A DNA stretch of 64,000 nucleotides from Alphaproteobacteria bacterium (GTDB lineage: Bacteria; Pseudomonadota; Alphaproteobacteria; Rhodospirillales; WMHbin7): positions 209,200-273,199 of the forward strand of contig JADGAX010000004.1 in NCBI GenBank assembly GCA_015231795.1. The letters are read 5' to 3'. Both the position numbers and the translations under genes were made by a program. Shown in pieces: positions 1-8,943 of this stretch; position 1 is the stretch's first letter, and the number at the start of each line of letters is the position of its first letter. The notes beneath the pieces were generated by a model. It was not told where the DNA came from. It did no database searches and saw only the letters and a list, made by a program, of their open reading frames with translations.

Positions 1-1665
1 CATTCGGGCGGCAAATTCGGCAGTGACGCCTATAAAGTGTCGGGCGGCTTGCATGGCGTGGGCGTATCGGTGGTCAACGCCCTGTCCGATTCGCTGGTCG
101 TCGAAGTGGCCAGGGACAAGAAGCTTTACCGCCAAGCCTTTGCGCGCGGCAAAAGCCAAGGCAAGCTGGAATCCCTGGGTCCCGTCAACAACCGGCGCGG
201 CACGCAAGTGCGCTTCCATCCCGATCCCGAAATCTTCGGAAGCCGGGCGATTTTCAAGCCCGCCACCATGTACCGCATGGCGCGCTCGAAGGCCTATCTG
301 TTTCGCGGCATCGAAATCCGCTGGTCTTGCGACCCCGCCCTGATCCGCGATGGCGAAAGCACGCCTGCCAAGGACACACTGCATTTCCCCGGCGGCTTAA
401 GCGATTTCCTGTCGGCGGCGCTGGCGGGCAGAGCGCTGGTGGTGCCCGCCATCTTCGCGGGCCAAGCCCCCTTGGCCGACGACATGGGGCAGGTGGAATG
501 GGCCGTCGCCTGGCCCGCCGATGAAGAGAATTTCCTGAATTCCTACTGCAACACGGTGCCGACGCCCGAAGGCGGCACGCATGAGCAGGGATTGCGCTCG
601 GCCCTGGGGCGCAGCTTGCGCGCCTATGGCGAGATGGTGGGCAACAAGAAAGCCTCGCAGATCACCGCCGACGACGTGATCGGCGGCGCCGCCGCCGTGC
701 TGTCGCTGTTCATCCGCGATCCGCAATTCCAGGGCCAGACCAAGGAAAAGCTGGCCACCGCCGAGGCGACGCGTCTGGTAGAGACCGCCATCAAGGACCA
801 TTTCGACCACTGGCTGACCTCGGACCCGCAGGCCGCCCGCCTGCTTTTGGAAAAATGCATCGAAAAGGCCGAGGATCGCGCCCGCAAGAAGCAGGCCAAG
901 GAAACCAAGCGCCAGTCGGCAACCAGGCGCTTGCGCCTGCCCGGCAAGTTGGCCGATTGCACGCGCACTACGGCGGGCGGCACCGAACTGTTCCTGGTCG
1001 AGGGCGATTCGGCAGGCGGCTCGGCCAAGCAGGCCCGCGAGCGCGAAACCCAGGCCGTGCTGCCCTTGCGCGGCAAGATCTTGAACGTCGCCAGCGCCAC
1101 GGCTGAAAAGCTGCACGGCAATCAGGAACTGAAGGATCTGATCGAGGCGCTGGGCTGCGGCACGCGCGCCAATTACGACGACGAGAAGTTGCGCTACGAG
1201 AAAGTCGTCATCATGACCGACGCCGATGTCGACGGCGCGCATATCGCCTCGCTGCTCATGACCTTCTTCTATCAGGAAATGCCCAAGCTGATCGAGAACG
1301 GGCATCTGTATCTGGCCTTGCCGCCGCTTTATCGTTTGATGGCGGGCAAACTAAGCGCCTATGCCCGCGACGACGCCCACAAGGAAGAACTGCTGGCCAA
1401 GGAATTCAAGGGCAAGGGCAAGGTCGAGATCAGCCGCTTCAAGGGCCTGGGCGAAATGCCGCCCATGCAGTTGAAGGAAACCACCATGAACCGCAAGGGC
1501 CGCACGCTGTTGCGCGTGCGCTTGGCGCATGGACGCAACGAGGAAGATATCGAGGAAGCCAAGGAAGTGGCGCGCATGGTCGACACTTTGATGGGCAAGC
1601 GCCCGGAGCTGCGCTTCCAGTTCATCCAGGAACGCGCCAAATTCGTGCAGGAACTGGATGTTTAG
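1..1665 (+). CDS. parE: DNA topoisomerase IV subunit B (5' end cut by window edge)
   Basis: ATPase subunit of topoisomerase IV, which decatenates daughter chromosomes with ParC. The reading frame is open from base 1, so the gene starts upstream; 554 residues are visible. The ATP-binding region shows GGLHGVGVSVVNALS at about residues 15-29. The Toprim domain has EGDSAGGSA from residue 334 and the metal-binding DADVDGAH from residue 407, followed by FKGLGEMPPMQLKETTM. The phrases AKQARERETQAVLPLRGK and GLGEMPPMQLKETT fit ParE better than GyrB. Only the first part of the GHKL ATPase domain is missing. A ParD/ParE toxin pair, unrelated despite the name, follows 96 bp downstream. Confidence 0.95.
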   Translation, partial: HSGGKFGSDAYKVSGGLHGVGVSVVNALSDSLVVEVARDKKLYRQAFARGKSQGKLESLGPVNNRRGTQVRFHPDPEIFGSRAIFKPATMYRMARSKAYLFRGIEIRWSCDPALIRDGESTPAKDTLHFPGGLSDFLSAALAGRALVVPAIFAGQAPLADDMGQVEWAVAWPADEENFLNSYCNTVPTPEGGTHEQGLRSALGRSLRAYGEMVGNKKASQITADDVIGGAAAVLSLFIRDPQFQGQTKEKLATAEATRLVETAIKDHFDHWLTSDPQAARLLLEKCIEKAEDRARKKQAKETKRQSATRRLRLPGKLADCTRTTAGGTELFLVEGDSAGGSAKQARERETQAVLPLRGKILNVASATAEKLHGNQELKDLIEALGCGTRANYDDEKLRYEKVVIMTDADVDGAHIASLLMTFFYQEMPKLIENGHLYLALPPLYRLMAGKLSAYARDDAHKEELLAKEFKGKGKVEISRFKGLGEMPPMQLKETTMNRKGRTLLRVRLAHGRNEEDIEEAKEVARMVDTLMGKRPELRFQFIQERAKFVQELDV

Positions 1666-1716
1666 GGTCCTGCTGAGATTTTAGTTGGGTCCGTCCCCAA
1701 TGCCGGGGTTTGCCCC

Positions 1717-1733
1717 ATACCAAAATTTGGTAT
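1717..1733. promoter_or_regulatory. Palindromic operator candidate upstream of the ParD/ParE TA pair
   Basis: A perfect inverted repeat with 8-bp arms, ATACCAAA and TTTGGTAT, around a single central A. It sits 29 bp before the antitoxin ATG and is followed by TATATATT, a plausible -10 region. Ribbon-helix-helix antitoxins usually bind such sites to repress their own operon; binding here is inferred. Confidence 0.6.
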
Positions 1734-1761
1734 ATATTGGCATCGATTACGGAGGTGCCAG

Positions 1762-2007
1762 ATGGCGCGCAACACGTCGGTCTCGCTTGGCGAGCATTTC
1801 GCAGACTTCATTGACGCCCAGGTTCAGACCGGTCGCTACGGCTCGGCCAGTGACGTTGTGCGAGCGGGCCTGCGGCTTTTGGAAGAGCACGAGGCCAAAG
1901 TAAGAGCGCTTCGCGAGGCGCTTATCGCCGGAGAGGAGTCCGGCCCACTGGCGCCGTTCGACAACAAGGCGTTCCTAAAGCGCATGCGGACTAGGCATGC
2001 CCGGTAG
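1762..2007 (+). CDS. ParD-type ribbon-helix-helix antitoxin
   Basis: An 81-residue protein with the ParD layout: an N-terminal ribbon-helix-helix DNA-binding part ([17 protein letters not shown], then [19 protein letters not shown]) and a charged C-terminal tail that would wrap the toxin. GGAGGT directly upstream (1751-1756) supports the ATG at 1762. It overlaps the toxin gene by 11 bp, so the two are translationally linked, and a palindromic operator candidate lies just upstream. The product should neutralise the neighbouring ParE-type toxin and repress the operon. Family assignment is firm; partner specificity is inferred. Confidence 0.9.
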   Translation: MARNTSVSLGEHFADFIDAQVQTGRYGSASDVVRAGLRLLEEHEAKVRALREALIAGEESGPLAPFDNKAFLKRMRTRHAR

Positions 2008-2296
2008 CCGCCACGCTTATCAGCTTTCCCCACGAGCGGTCACCGACCTCGAAGACATCTGGCTCTATACGTTCAAGAACTGGTCGCTAGAGCAGGCGGA
2101 TGGCTATCACAACGCCATCGTCGATGCAGTCGAGGGACTGGCGGCGGGCAGAAAGTCCGGTCGTCCGGTCGATATCCGCGAGGGTTATTTCAAATATCCG
2201 GTCGGCTCCCATCTGGTGTTCTACCGCTTTACCGAATCTGGCCTTGCCATCGTCCGCGTCCTGCACCAAAGCATGGATGTGGGGCGGCACCTATAG
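1997..2296 (+). CDS. ParE/RelE-superfamily toxin
   Basis: A 99-residue toxin of the ParE/RelE fold. The start resembles many ParE proteins ([20 protein letters not shown]), the middle holds [23 protein letters not shown], and the end has [15 protein letters not shown]; these strand patterns are typical of plasmid and chromosomal ParE. ParE proteins poison DNA gyrase, RelE proteins cut mRNA on ribosomes; the DIREGY...HLVFYR pattern favours ParE. The gene overlaps its antitoxin by 11 bp at the start and the convergent bluB by 6 bp at the end. Confidence 0.88.
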   Translation: MPGSRHAYQLSPRAVTDLEDIWLYTFKNWSLEQADGYHNAIVDAVEGLAAGRKSGRPVDIREGYFKYPVGSHLVFYRFTESGLAIVRVLHQSMDVGRHL

Positions 2297-3004
2297 GTGA
2301 CCGTCTATTTTCCCTTCCAGTTGGCCTTTCAGCCAAGCGGGTGCCTCATTCCCCCAGCGGTCCTGATGCACCAATGTTTCCAGCGGCAAGCGTTGGCGCC
2401 AGCCCGCCAGTTCCAGCTCGGGCTTGTCCAGAAAATGGGTGACATAGCCGATGCATAGATAGGCGACGGGCACGACGCGCTCGGGGATTCCCAGCGTTTC
2501 CTTCAACGCCTTGGGGTCCATGATCGACACCCAGCCCACGCCCAGCCCCTCGGCCCTGGCGGCCAGCCACAGATTCATCACGGCGCAGACCGTGCTGTAT
2601 TCGTCCATCTCGGGAATATGGGTGCGCCCGATCACCACCTTGCCGGCACGGTCGGGATCGCAGGTGACGCACAAATTGACGGGGGATTCCAGAATCCCTT
2701 CCAGCTTCAGGCGGGCATAGGCCGCCCCCTTTTCGTCTTCGAACATGGACCTCGCCTCGGCGTTGGCCTTGTCGAACAGGCCCTTCACCCGAGCGCGAAG
2801 AGCCGTATCTTGGACCAGCAGAAAACTCCAAGGCTGCATAAATCCCACCGAAGGCGCATGATGCGCCGCCATCAAAAGGCGGGCCAATACGTCGTTGGGC
2901 ACCGGATCGGGCTTGAACTGGGCGCGCACGTCGCGCCTGGAAAAGATGGCGCGGTACAACCCCTTGCGGGCGTCGTCGTCGAAGGCATAAGAGGCGTCGG
3001 TCAT
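2291..3004 (-). CDS. bluB: 5,6-dimethylbenzimidazole synthase (nitroreductase fold)
   Basis: BluB makes the lower ligand of vitamin B12 by oxygen-dependent cleavage of FMNH2. About 237 residues. Family marks include FSRRDVRAQFKPDPVP near the N terminus, APSVGFMQPWSFLLV, the DPDRAGKVVIGRTHIPEMDEY loop and WVSIMDPKALKETLGIP. An in-frame ATG 12 bases upstream (3014-3016) is an equally possible start; the longer frame back to 3061 uses TTG and is less likely. No other cobalamin genes are in the window, so BluB stands alone here. It is convergent with the ParE toxin gene. Confidence 0.92.
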   Translation of the reverse strand: MTDASYAFDDDARKGLYRAIFSRRDVRAQFKPDPVPNDVLARLLMAAHHAPSVGFMQPWSFLLVQDTALRARVKGLFDKANAEARSMFEDEKGAAYARLKLEGILESPVNLCVTCDPDRAGKVVIGRTHIPEMDEYSTVCAVMNLWLAARAEGLGVGWVSIMDPKALKETLGIPERVVPVAYLCIGYVTHFLDKPELELAGWRQRLPLETLVHQDRWGNEAPAWLKGQLEGKIDGHL

Positions 3005-3238
3005 GGCGCGGATCATACTCCGATCGCGACGCTTGGGGAGACGATTTATGCCTAGCGGCAAGTCCTGCCCGCCCCCTCTTGGCGGTTTACCGAGCGGACA
3101 AGACCCAACCGCTTGATCTTATGCCCTTCGCCACCGCGACAAGGCTGGCACGCCCGATGCACCGTCCGATTCCCGAAGGCCTGGATAGGCGCCTTTTCCC
3201 CGAAAAACCGTCCAGGACCGGCAAGACAGGAGGCGGCC

Positions 3239-3439
3239 ATGGGCTATCCGTTATTCGATTCCGAGTTCACGAACTGGCAAGGCGACCTCGAGACTAGGCT
3301 GAAAGAAGGCTTTGGCCGCTCGATCCGCGATTTGGGCGTTGAAGGAAAGACGCTCCTGGATCACTATTACGCCGGAGTTTCGGTCTTCGGCATGCTGGAT
3401 GAAATTATCCGCCAGCACAGGCCGTTGCGTTTCGGGTGA
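3239..3439 (+). CDS. Small conserved-looking protein of unknown function, 66 aa
   Basis: A 66-residue soluble protein, MGYPLFDSEFTNWQGDLE at its start and AGVSVFGMLDEIIRQHRPLR near its end. I do not recognise the family. The case for a real gene is an ideal Shine-Dalgarno AGGAGG at 3228-3233, five bases before the ATG, and protein-like composition with no low-complexity stretch. The frame stays open upstream to 3113, but that extension has no ribosome site. It precedes the secreted/membrane protein gene by 34 bp in the same direction and could be co-transcribed with it. Confidence 0.6.
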   Translation: MGYPLFDSEFTNWQGDLETRLKEGFGRSIRDLGVEGKTLLDHYYAGVSVFGMLDEIIRQHRPLRFG

Positions 3440-3473
3440 TTTGGTCGGGTCCGATCATCCAAGGGGGAAGAAC

Positions 3474-4670
3474 GTGGGCGTGAGTTCGGTGTTTCGTTTG
3501 CTGGCTGGCAGTTTTGTCGTCCTGGGGCTTTCGCTTGCCCCGATTTCATCGCAAGCGCAAACCAAGCCGACCGCAGCCCCACCGGCCAAGGCCAGCGAAA
3601 AGAACGTCTTGCAGCCTCCGGCCGCCAAACCGCCAACCGCAGCCCCGCAAAGGGCGTCGCCCCCACAAGCCACGCCAGCCCCGCGCGCGGCCGTCGAGAC
3701 CAGGGTCATTCCGGCCTTTGTGCCCCCTGGCCCCCCACCCATGGCGGAGACGGATTTTAGAAAACCGGTCTTGGCCGTTCTGAAGGCGGCGCAGGCCATG
3801 AATCCCGAGGAAGACGCCGCCCGCTGGGTCGATGCGGGTCCTTGCTGGGTATGGATCGGCATGAAACGCGATCAAGCCTGGGCGAAATACCGCTTTGCCT
3901 ATGAAGGCGCTTGCCGCCAGGGTAGGGCCGATGGAAAAGGCCGTTTGAAGGTCGAGAACCAGGATATCCAGGGCAAATGGGTTCCCTTGTTCGATTACGA
4001 AACCAACTTCATCGGCGGGGTTCCCCTGGGCGACGCCATCGAAAGCGGCAGCGCCAAACTGGCGGTCGGCCTGCCCAACCGCTCGGTCCTGTCTTGGATG
4101 GGCGCCAGCCTGAACGAGGAAAGCGAAGTCTTTACCGTGGGCAAGGCCGACGATCAGGGCCGCGTGGTGCCTTGCGCCGCGCAGGGCATCATGGCGGCCG
4201 CCCTGGCCACCGACATCGGCGGCGAGCGTTTCAAAAGCCTTCTGCGCCGTTCTGTCTCGGTGGTCGCTTCGCAGTGCCCCGACCGACTGCGCAATCTATG
4301 GCTAGCAACTTTGGTGCCTTCGGAAGGACTGGTTCTTTCCAGCCGACAGGGTCTGGCGGGCGCCGAGCCGGTGCTGGCCCAGGCGGAAATTCGCGAAGGG
4401 CTGATCTATACCTACAGCCAACGCTTCGCGTCACCTCCGGCCCTGGCCCCGCAAGGAACGCCGGTTCCGGGCGCCCAACCGCTGGCCTGGACGCCGCCGA
4501 TCGAGGAGTTGGACCACCAGCTTCTGCTGGTCGTCGCCCTGCCCGTTTTCCTGCTGTTGCTGCTGTTGGTGGCGATGCGCATCGCCTATGCCTCGACGCG
4601 CCAAGTCATCGGTCCCGCCCCTGCGCCCGCGGTCAAGACGAAGCCAGCCAATAACGCAAAACGGCGCTGA
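3474..4670 (+). CDS. Secreted, membrane-anchored protein of unknown function
   Basis: About 398 residues with a GTG start chosen because GGGGGA sits 5 bases upstream; the open frame back to 3312 overlaps the previous gene in another frame. The N terminus is a signal peptide (FRLLAGSFVVLGLSLAP, then SSQAQ). Residues about 30-85 are rich in proline and alanine, a likely flexible periplasmic linker. The middle domain has a few cysteines (GPCWVWIGMKRDQAW, GACRQG). Near the C terminus is one hydrophobic helix (LLLVVALPVFLLLLLLVAM) and a short basic tail with KTKPANNAKRR. I recognise no family. It runs into the convergent hydrolase gene with a 38-bp overlap. Confidence 0.75.
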   Translation: MGVSSVFRLLAGSFVVLGLSLAPISSQAQTKPTAAPPAKASEKNVLQPPAAKPPTAAPQRASPPQATPAPRAAVETRVIPAFVPPGPPPMAETDFRKPVLAVLKAAQAMNPEEDAARWVDAGPCWVWIGMKRDQAWAKYRFAYEGACRQGRADGKGRLKVENQDIQGKWVPLFDYETNFIGGVPLGDAIESGSAKLAVGLPNRSVLSWMGASLNEESEVFTVGKADDQGRVVPCAAQGIMAAALATDIGGERFKSLLRRSVSVVASQCPDRLRNLWLATLVPSEGLVLSSRQGLAGAEPVLAQAEIREGLIYTYSQRFASPPALAPQGTPVPGAQPLAWTPPIEELDHQLLLVVALPVFLLLLLLVAMRIAYASTRQVIGPAPAPAVKTKPANNAKRR

Positions 4671-5331
4671 TTGCGATCGGTTGCTCCAGGGGCGGCAGAT
4701 GCCCGCTTTTTTCCACCACGACCAGTTTGGCGCCGGGGATCAAGGCCGCCATCTCGCGATGGATCTCGAAGGGGGTCAACTGATCCTGTCGCCCGCAAAG
4801 AACCAGGGTCGGGCACGCGATGCGCTCGAGATCGGCCCGCCCATCGACGCGCCCCATGATCGCTTTTTGCTGACGGATGAAGGCGTCCATCCCCACGCGT
4901 TCGGCCATGGCCAGAACGGTTCCCGCCACCTCGGGACGCTGCAAATGATCGGGATGGACCAGCATGGGCAGCAGGCGGGGGGTTACCCCCTTGAAATTGC
5001 CGGTCTGCGCCAAATCGATCAAGCCCAGCCTTCTTTCCTTGGCCTCAGCCGTATCGGGTTTGAAACTGGTGTCGAGCAGGGCCAGGCGCGTGATTCTTCC
5101 CGGCGCTTGGCGCATGATTTCCTGCGCCACATAGCCGCCCATCGACAGGCCCAGAAGGGCGAAGCGGGGCGGCGCCGAGGCCAGAACCCGGCTGGCCATC
5201 GCCTTGATGGCGTCGTCTTGCGTCAGATCGGCCACCTCGAAATGCGCAAGGTCAGAAAGGCTCTCCACCGCCGGGGCGAACAGATCGCCGTCGCACAGCA
5301 GGCCGGGAAGCAGCACGACCGGTTGGGTCAT
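4633..5331 (-). CDS. Alpha/beta hydrolase
   Basis: A 232-residue serine hydrolase of the alpha/beta fold. It has the nucleophile elbow GLSMGG with Ser63, an acid at Asp183 in GRQDQLTP, and the histidine His211 in KSGHLPPLEQP; this is a complete triad. PGLLCDGDLF near the start supplies the oxyanion-hole region. The closest families are small esterases or MhpC/BioH-like hydrolases; the substrate cannot be told. The gene follows the isochorismatase-like gene on the same strand with a 10-bp gap, so the two hydrolases probably form an operon. Confidence 0.88.
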   Translation of the reverse strand: MTQPVVLLPGLLCDGDLFAPAVESLSDLAHFEVADLTQDDAIKAMASRVLASAPPRFALLGLSMGGYVAQEIMRQAPGRITRLALLDTSFKPDTAEAKERRLGLIDLAQTGNFKGVTPRLLPMLVHPDHLQRPEVAGTVLAMAERVGMDAFIRQQKAIMGRVDGRADLERIACPTLVLCGRQDQLTPFEIHREMAALIPGAKLVVVEKSGHLPPLEQPIAISAVLRYWLASS

Positions 5332-5341
5332 GGGTCGTCTC

Positions 5342-5884
5342 CTACTTGATCAGGGCGGACAGTTCCTTGAATTCAGGCGTTCCGGCGCAGCCCATCCATT
5401 CGAACAGAACCATTTCGACGGTCACGATATCCACCCCGTTCTTCTGCAGCCGCTGCTTGGCCGTCTCGATGCTGGCCGGTTGGCGCGAGGAACAGGCGTC
5501 GAGGGCGACGAACACGTCATAACCCGCCGCACGAAGCCCCAGCGCCGTCTGAGTGACGCAGATATGGGATTCGATGCCCGCCAAAACCGCCTGAGGCCGC
5601 CCGAATGCGGCCACGCGCTCCAAGAACCCCGCTTCGCCGGTACTGGCGAAATGCATCTTGGTAAACAAGGCGTCGTCGGGAATGAAGGGCCTTAGATCAG
5701 CCTGGGTCGGCCCCAGTCCCTTGGGATACTGCTCGGTCACGATCAAGGGGATGCCCAGGCGACTGGCCGCCCGCATCAAGATAGCGGCCCCCCAAAGCAC
5801 TTGACGGGGTTCGGCCATCACCGGCAACAGCCGTTCTTGAATGTCGATCACCGCCAAAAAAGAGCGAGAAGCGTCTAGAAGCAT
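5342..5884 (-). CDS. Isochorismatase-family cysteine hydrolase
   Basis: A 180-residue protein of the isochorismatase-like hydrolase family with the catalytic triad Asp14 (AVIDIQERL), Lys76 (FTKMHF) and Cys109 (GIESHICV). The family includes nicotinamidases and many amidohydrolases; this protein resembles the YcaC/hydrolase subgroup that carries ESHICVTQTALGL. The ATG at 5884 is preferred over the upstream codon at 5992 because family similarity begins there and a GGGGGTT stretch lies just upstream. It is upstream of the alpha/beta hydrolase in what looks like a two-gene operon. Confidence 0.88.
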   Translation of the reverse strand: MLLDASRSFLAVIDIQERLLPVMAEPRQVLWGAAILMRAASRLGIPLIVTEQYPKGLGPTQADLRPFIPDDALFTKMHFASTGEAGFLERVAAFGRPQAVLAGIESHICVTQTALGLRAAGYDVFVALDACSSRQPASIETAKQRLQKNGVDIVTVEMVLFEWMGCAGTPEFKELSALIK

Positions 5885-6043
5885 CGCAACCCCCGAAAAG
5901 TTAACCACATAGGTTATAGGCCTATTGTCCGGTTCATGGCCCGTCGCCGCAAGAAGTGTAGCGTTAACCCGATTCGAAAGGTATAGTCTCATAATGACGT
6001 TTATTCTGAACGAGATGGATGTTTCTAGCGTGCTGAGACGTTG

Positions 6044-7183
6044 ATGAGCGTGAAAAGCGGCCTATCCGAGGCGGATGTCCAACGCCTGCTTGCCGACCCC
6101 TCAGCAGAGGCGCGGGCCGATACGGCAGCCAAGCTGGCCGAGGGCTTCAACGCCCGCACCCTGACCGATTCGGAACGCCGCCTAGCCGAAGACATCTTCC
6201 GCATCATGATGCACGACGCCGAAGAGCGCGTGCGCCGCGCCCTTTCCCTGCATCTGAAAAGCAGCCCCGAAGTTCCCCGCGACGTGGCCCTGAAGCTGGC
6301 CCATGACGTCGAGACGGTGGCGGTTCCGATGCTGAAATATTCGGACATCCTGACCGACGAAGACTTGATCGAGATCGTGCAAAGCCAAGGCACCGGCCAT
6401 CAACTGGCGATCGCCAGCCGCCCCAAAGTGTCTGAATCGGTTTCCGAAGCCCTGGTCGAAACCAAGAGCGCCGTCGTCGTGGAAACCTTGGTCGCCAACG
6501 AGGGCGCCGAAATTTCCGAAAACTCGCTGAAGTCCGTGGTCGACGCTTTTGGCGACAATGAAAGCGTGCAAGACAAGCTGGCGCACCGGGCCAAGCTGCC
6601 GATTACGGTGGCCGAGCGCCTGATGGCCAGGGCGTCCGAGAATTTGCGCCGCTATCTCCTAAGCCGCCCGGAGATGACCGCCGAGCAGGCCGACATGGTG
6701 GCGCTGCAAAGCCGCGAACGCGCCCTGCTGGGCTTGGCTGGCGACTATGAGATGGGCGACGTCGAATTGCTGGTTCGCCATCTGCACCGCAACGAACGCC
6801 TGACCGCCTCGATCATTCTGCGCTCGCTGTGCATGGGCGACCTGCGCTTTTTCGAAGCTGGCCTGTCGCAGCTTTCCGGCGTGCCGGTGGTCAATACCCG
6901 CATCCTGATCCATGATTCCGGCCGCCTGGGTTTCCGCGCCATCTTCGAGCGGGCCGGCCTTCCCAAGCAATTATTCCAGGCGTTCCACGTCGCCGTCGAG
7001 GTGGAGCGCGAAACCCGCTATGACGGAGCGCCCCGCGACCGCGAGCGTCATTCCCGCCTGATGCTGGAACGCATCCTGACCCAGTACGGCATGGATGACG
7101 TGCAGTTCGGCGCCGAGGATTTGGAATTTCTGATGACCCGCATGATGAAGCTGCCCTCGCCGCTCAATCCCGAAGCGGCATAG
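6044..7183 (+). CDS. DUF2336 domain-containing protein
   Basis: A 379-residue, all-helical soluble protein. The N-terminal half (DVQRLLADPSAEARADTAAKLAEGF, DAEERVRRALSLHLKSSPEVP) has the HEAT-like helical repeats of DUF2336, a family frequent in Alphaproteobacteria and without an assigned biochemical role. The C-terminal part (RDLERHSRLMLERIL, YGMDDVQFGAEDLEFLM) is also family-like. The ATG at 6044 directly follows a TTG in frame. The methyltransferase-like gene begins 4 bp after its stop, so the two are very likely one transcript. Confidence 0.88.
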   Translation: MSVKSGLSEADVQRLLADPSAEARADTAAKLAEGFNARTLTDSERRLAEDIFRIMMHDAEERVRRALSLHLKSSPEVPRDVALKLAHDVETVAVPMLKYSDILTDEDLIEIVQSQGTGHQLAIASRPKVSESVSEALVETKSAVVVETLVANEGAEISENSLKSVVDAFGDNESVQDKLAHRAKLPITVAERLMARASENLRRYLLSRPEMTAEQADMVALQSRERALLGLAGDYEMGDVELLVRHLHRNERLTASIILRSLCMGDLRFFEAGLSQLSGVPVVNTRILIHDSGRLGFRAIFERAGLPKQLFQAFHVAVEVERETRYDGAPRDRERHSRLMLERILTQYGMDDVQFGAEDLEFLMTRMMKLPSPLNPEAA

Positions 7184-7187
7184 ACTG

Positions 7188-7982
7188 ATGGCGATTCTGG
7201 TCCGCTTGACCTCGATTTACGAGAGGCTGGGCTTCGACATTTCGACCGGCCTGAATCCCACCCATGTCTATGGCGAGCCGGTCGCCCCTTTCACCTATCT
7301 GTTCCAGAACGGCGAGGCGGTCAATTCAGCGGCCGGAATCGCCGTGCAGGAACTTTACTTCCTGGAAGCCCTGGCTGGGGCCTGGCAGCCCAGACACATC
7401 CTGATCGTCGGCAATTCCTTCGGCTGGAGCGCCGTCGCCATGGCGCTGGCCTTTCCGGGCAGCCGGGTGCTGGCCATCGATTCCGGCGACGACGTTTTCA
7501 CCGTCGAAGGCCTAGCGCTCACCAATCGCATCGCGTCCGAGGAAGGTTTGTCGAACTTGCTGGCGGTGCGCGGCCATTCGCCCACCGACATCGAACGCCT
7601 TGCCCACGAGCACGCCAAGGAAACGCCCTGGGACATGTTGTTCATTGATGGCGAGCATACGCCGCTGCAGGTGGCGATCGATTTTGCGGCGGCGCGCCCC
7701 TTCGCCAGCCCAGAAGCGCTATGGCTGTTCCATGACGCCATCAGCTTTTCCCTGTTAAGCGCCGTCGAGGCGCTGGGGGCCGAACATGGCCTTGTCTTTC
7801 AGCCCCTGTGGCGAACGCCATCGGGCATTGCCGCGCTGGTCCCGCAATCCCTGGTCACCAGCGTAGCGCCGGTGCTGCACGCCTTCGCAGGATCGGAACA
7901 AGTCTTTAGGCATATGCGCGATCTTGGCCGCTATGGCTCGGGCGAAAGACTGCTGTCCAGCTTAAGATGCCCTGAGATTTAA
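7188..7982 (+). CDS. Class I SAM-dependent methyltransferase-like protein
   Basis: A 264-residue protein whose central part resembles a Rossmann methyltransferase: HILIVGNSFGWSAVAMALAFPG (motif I region), VLAIDSGDD (acidic residue after strand 2) and DMLFIDGEHTPLQVAIDF (motif around strand 4, typical of the Methyltransf_24 group). The DGEHT segment is well preserved. No acceptor substrate can be inferred. The gene lies 4 bp after the DUF2336 gene and is followed by a palindromic repeat element at 8028-8113, not by an obvious terminator. Confidence 0.75.
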   Translation: MAILVRLTSIYERLGFDISTGLNPTHVYGEPVAPFTYLFQNGEAVNSAAGIAVQELYFLEALAGAWQPRHILIVGNSFGWSAVAMALAFPGSRVLAIDSGDDVFTVEGLALTNRIASEEGLSNLLAVRGHSPTDIERLAHEHAKETPWDMLFIDGEHTPLQVAIDFAAARPFASPEALWLFHDAISFSLLSAVEALGAEHGLVFQPLWRTPSGIAALVPQSLVTSVAPVLHAFAGSEQVFRHMRDLGRYGSGERLLSSLRCPEI

Positions 7983-8027
7983 GGCCCTTCGAAGTTTTAG
8001 CTGGATTTGCAAATCTTTCAACACATC

Positions 8028-8113
8028 GTCATGCCCGGCCTTGAGCCGGGCATCCACGCCTTGCCTGTTTTTGCAGAACATCGTGGATGGCCGGGTCAAG
8101 CCCGGCCATGACG
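8028..8113. repeat. Dispersed palindromic repeat, type 1, copy 1
   Basis: Two hairpins back to back: ATGCCCGGC/GCCGGGCAT (8031-8053) and ATGGCCGGG/CCCGGCCAT (8087-8109). The outer ends CGTCATG and CATGACG also pair, and CCACG/CGTGG pair inside. The same architecture with different arm bases recurs at 17143-17224. This is the REP/BIME-like class common between alphaproteobacterial genes. Confidence 0.85.
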
Positions 8114-8160
8114 GATTGAGGAATCCGATAAATTCCACGCCCAACGTCGATGAGCCAAAT

Positions 8161-8943
8161 TTATATACCTTTCTCGACCCGTCCCACACGCCAAAGCGAG
8201 AAGGCTAGGCACAAGGCGGCCCACAAGCTGGCGACCGCCAGGGCCGTCAGATAGCCGCCATTGGACAGTAGTTGCGGCACGTCGGCGTAAAAGGGAGCGC
8301 GGATCAGGGTCAGCGCGTGACTGACCGGGTTGATCAGCATGACGGCCTCAAGCCACAGGGGCGCGCCCGCCGTGGGGAACAGGGCGCCCGACAGCATCCA
8401 AAGCGGCATCAGAAAGACCATCATCACGGCATGAAAACCCGACGTGCTGTTCATGCCCCAGGCGATGCCGAAGCCCAGCGCCGTAAAGCCCACCGACGCC
8501 ACAAGCAGCCCCAGCAGCAACAGCCCCGCGCCGCCCAGGCTGGGAACCAGCCCCACCATGGGCGCCGCCACCAGCAAGATCAGGCACTGAAACAGCGCGA
8601 TCAGCGCGGCCCCGCCCACCTTGCCCGCCACGATCGAAAAGCGCGCCACCGGGGCGGCCAGAACGCTTTGCAAGAAGCCCTGGTCGCGATCCTCGATCAC
8701 GGTGATGCAGGAAAAGACGCCAGCGAACAGCAACATCATCAGCAGCGCGCCCGGGAAAAAATATTCCAGATAGCTGATCTCGCCCATGCCGGGCGGCTTG
8801 AACGAGGGCGAAAAGCCGGAACCTAAGAACAGCCAGAACAGCAAAGGCTGGCCGATGCTGCCCAGCACGCGCTGCGGCTGACGGATGAAGCGCACCCATT
8901 CGCGCCCCGCCAGGGCGACGGCGACGTTGGCATTGGCGCTCAT
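8161..8943 (-). CDS. ABC-2 type transporter permease
   Basis: A 260-residue integral membrane protein with about six hydrophobic helices, for example PLLFWLFLGSGF, ALLMMLLFAGVFSCI, CLILLVAAPMVGLV and WAALCLAFSLW. The conserved IEDRDQGFLQSVLAAPV segment before the third helix and NPVSHALTLIRAPFY near the end are typical of ABC-2 export permeases (DrrB/NodJ-like). Its start overlaps the stop of the ATPase gene by 4 bp (ATGA), so the two are made together. Substrate unknown. Confidence 0.92.
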   Translation of the reverse strand: MSANANVAVALAGREWVRFIRQPQRVLGSIGQPLLFWLFLGSGFSPSFKPPGMGEISYLEYFFPGALLMMLLFAGVFSCITVIEDRDQGFLQSVLAAPVARFSIVAGKVGGAALIALFQCLILLVAAPMVGLVPSLGGAGLLLLGLLVASVGFTALGFGIAWGMNSTSGFHAVMMVFLMPLWMLSGALFPTAGAPLWLEAVMLINPVSHALTLIRAPFYADVPQLLSNGGYLTALAVASLWAALCLAFSLWRVGRVEKGI

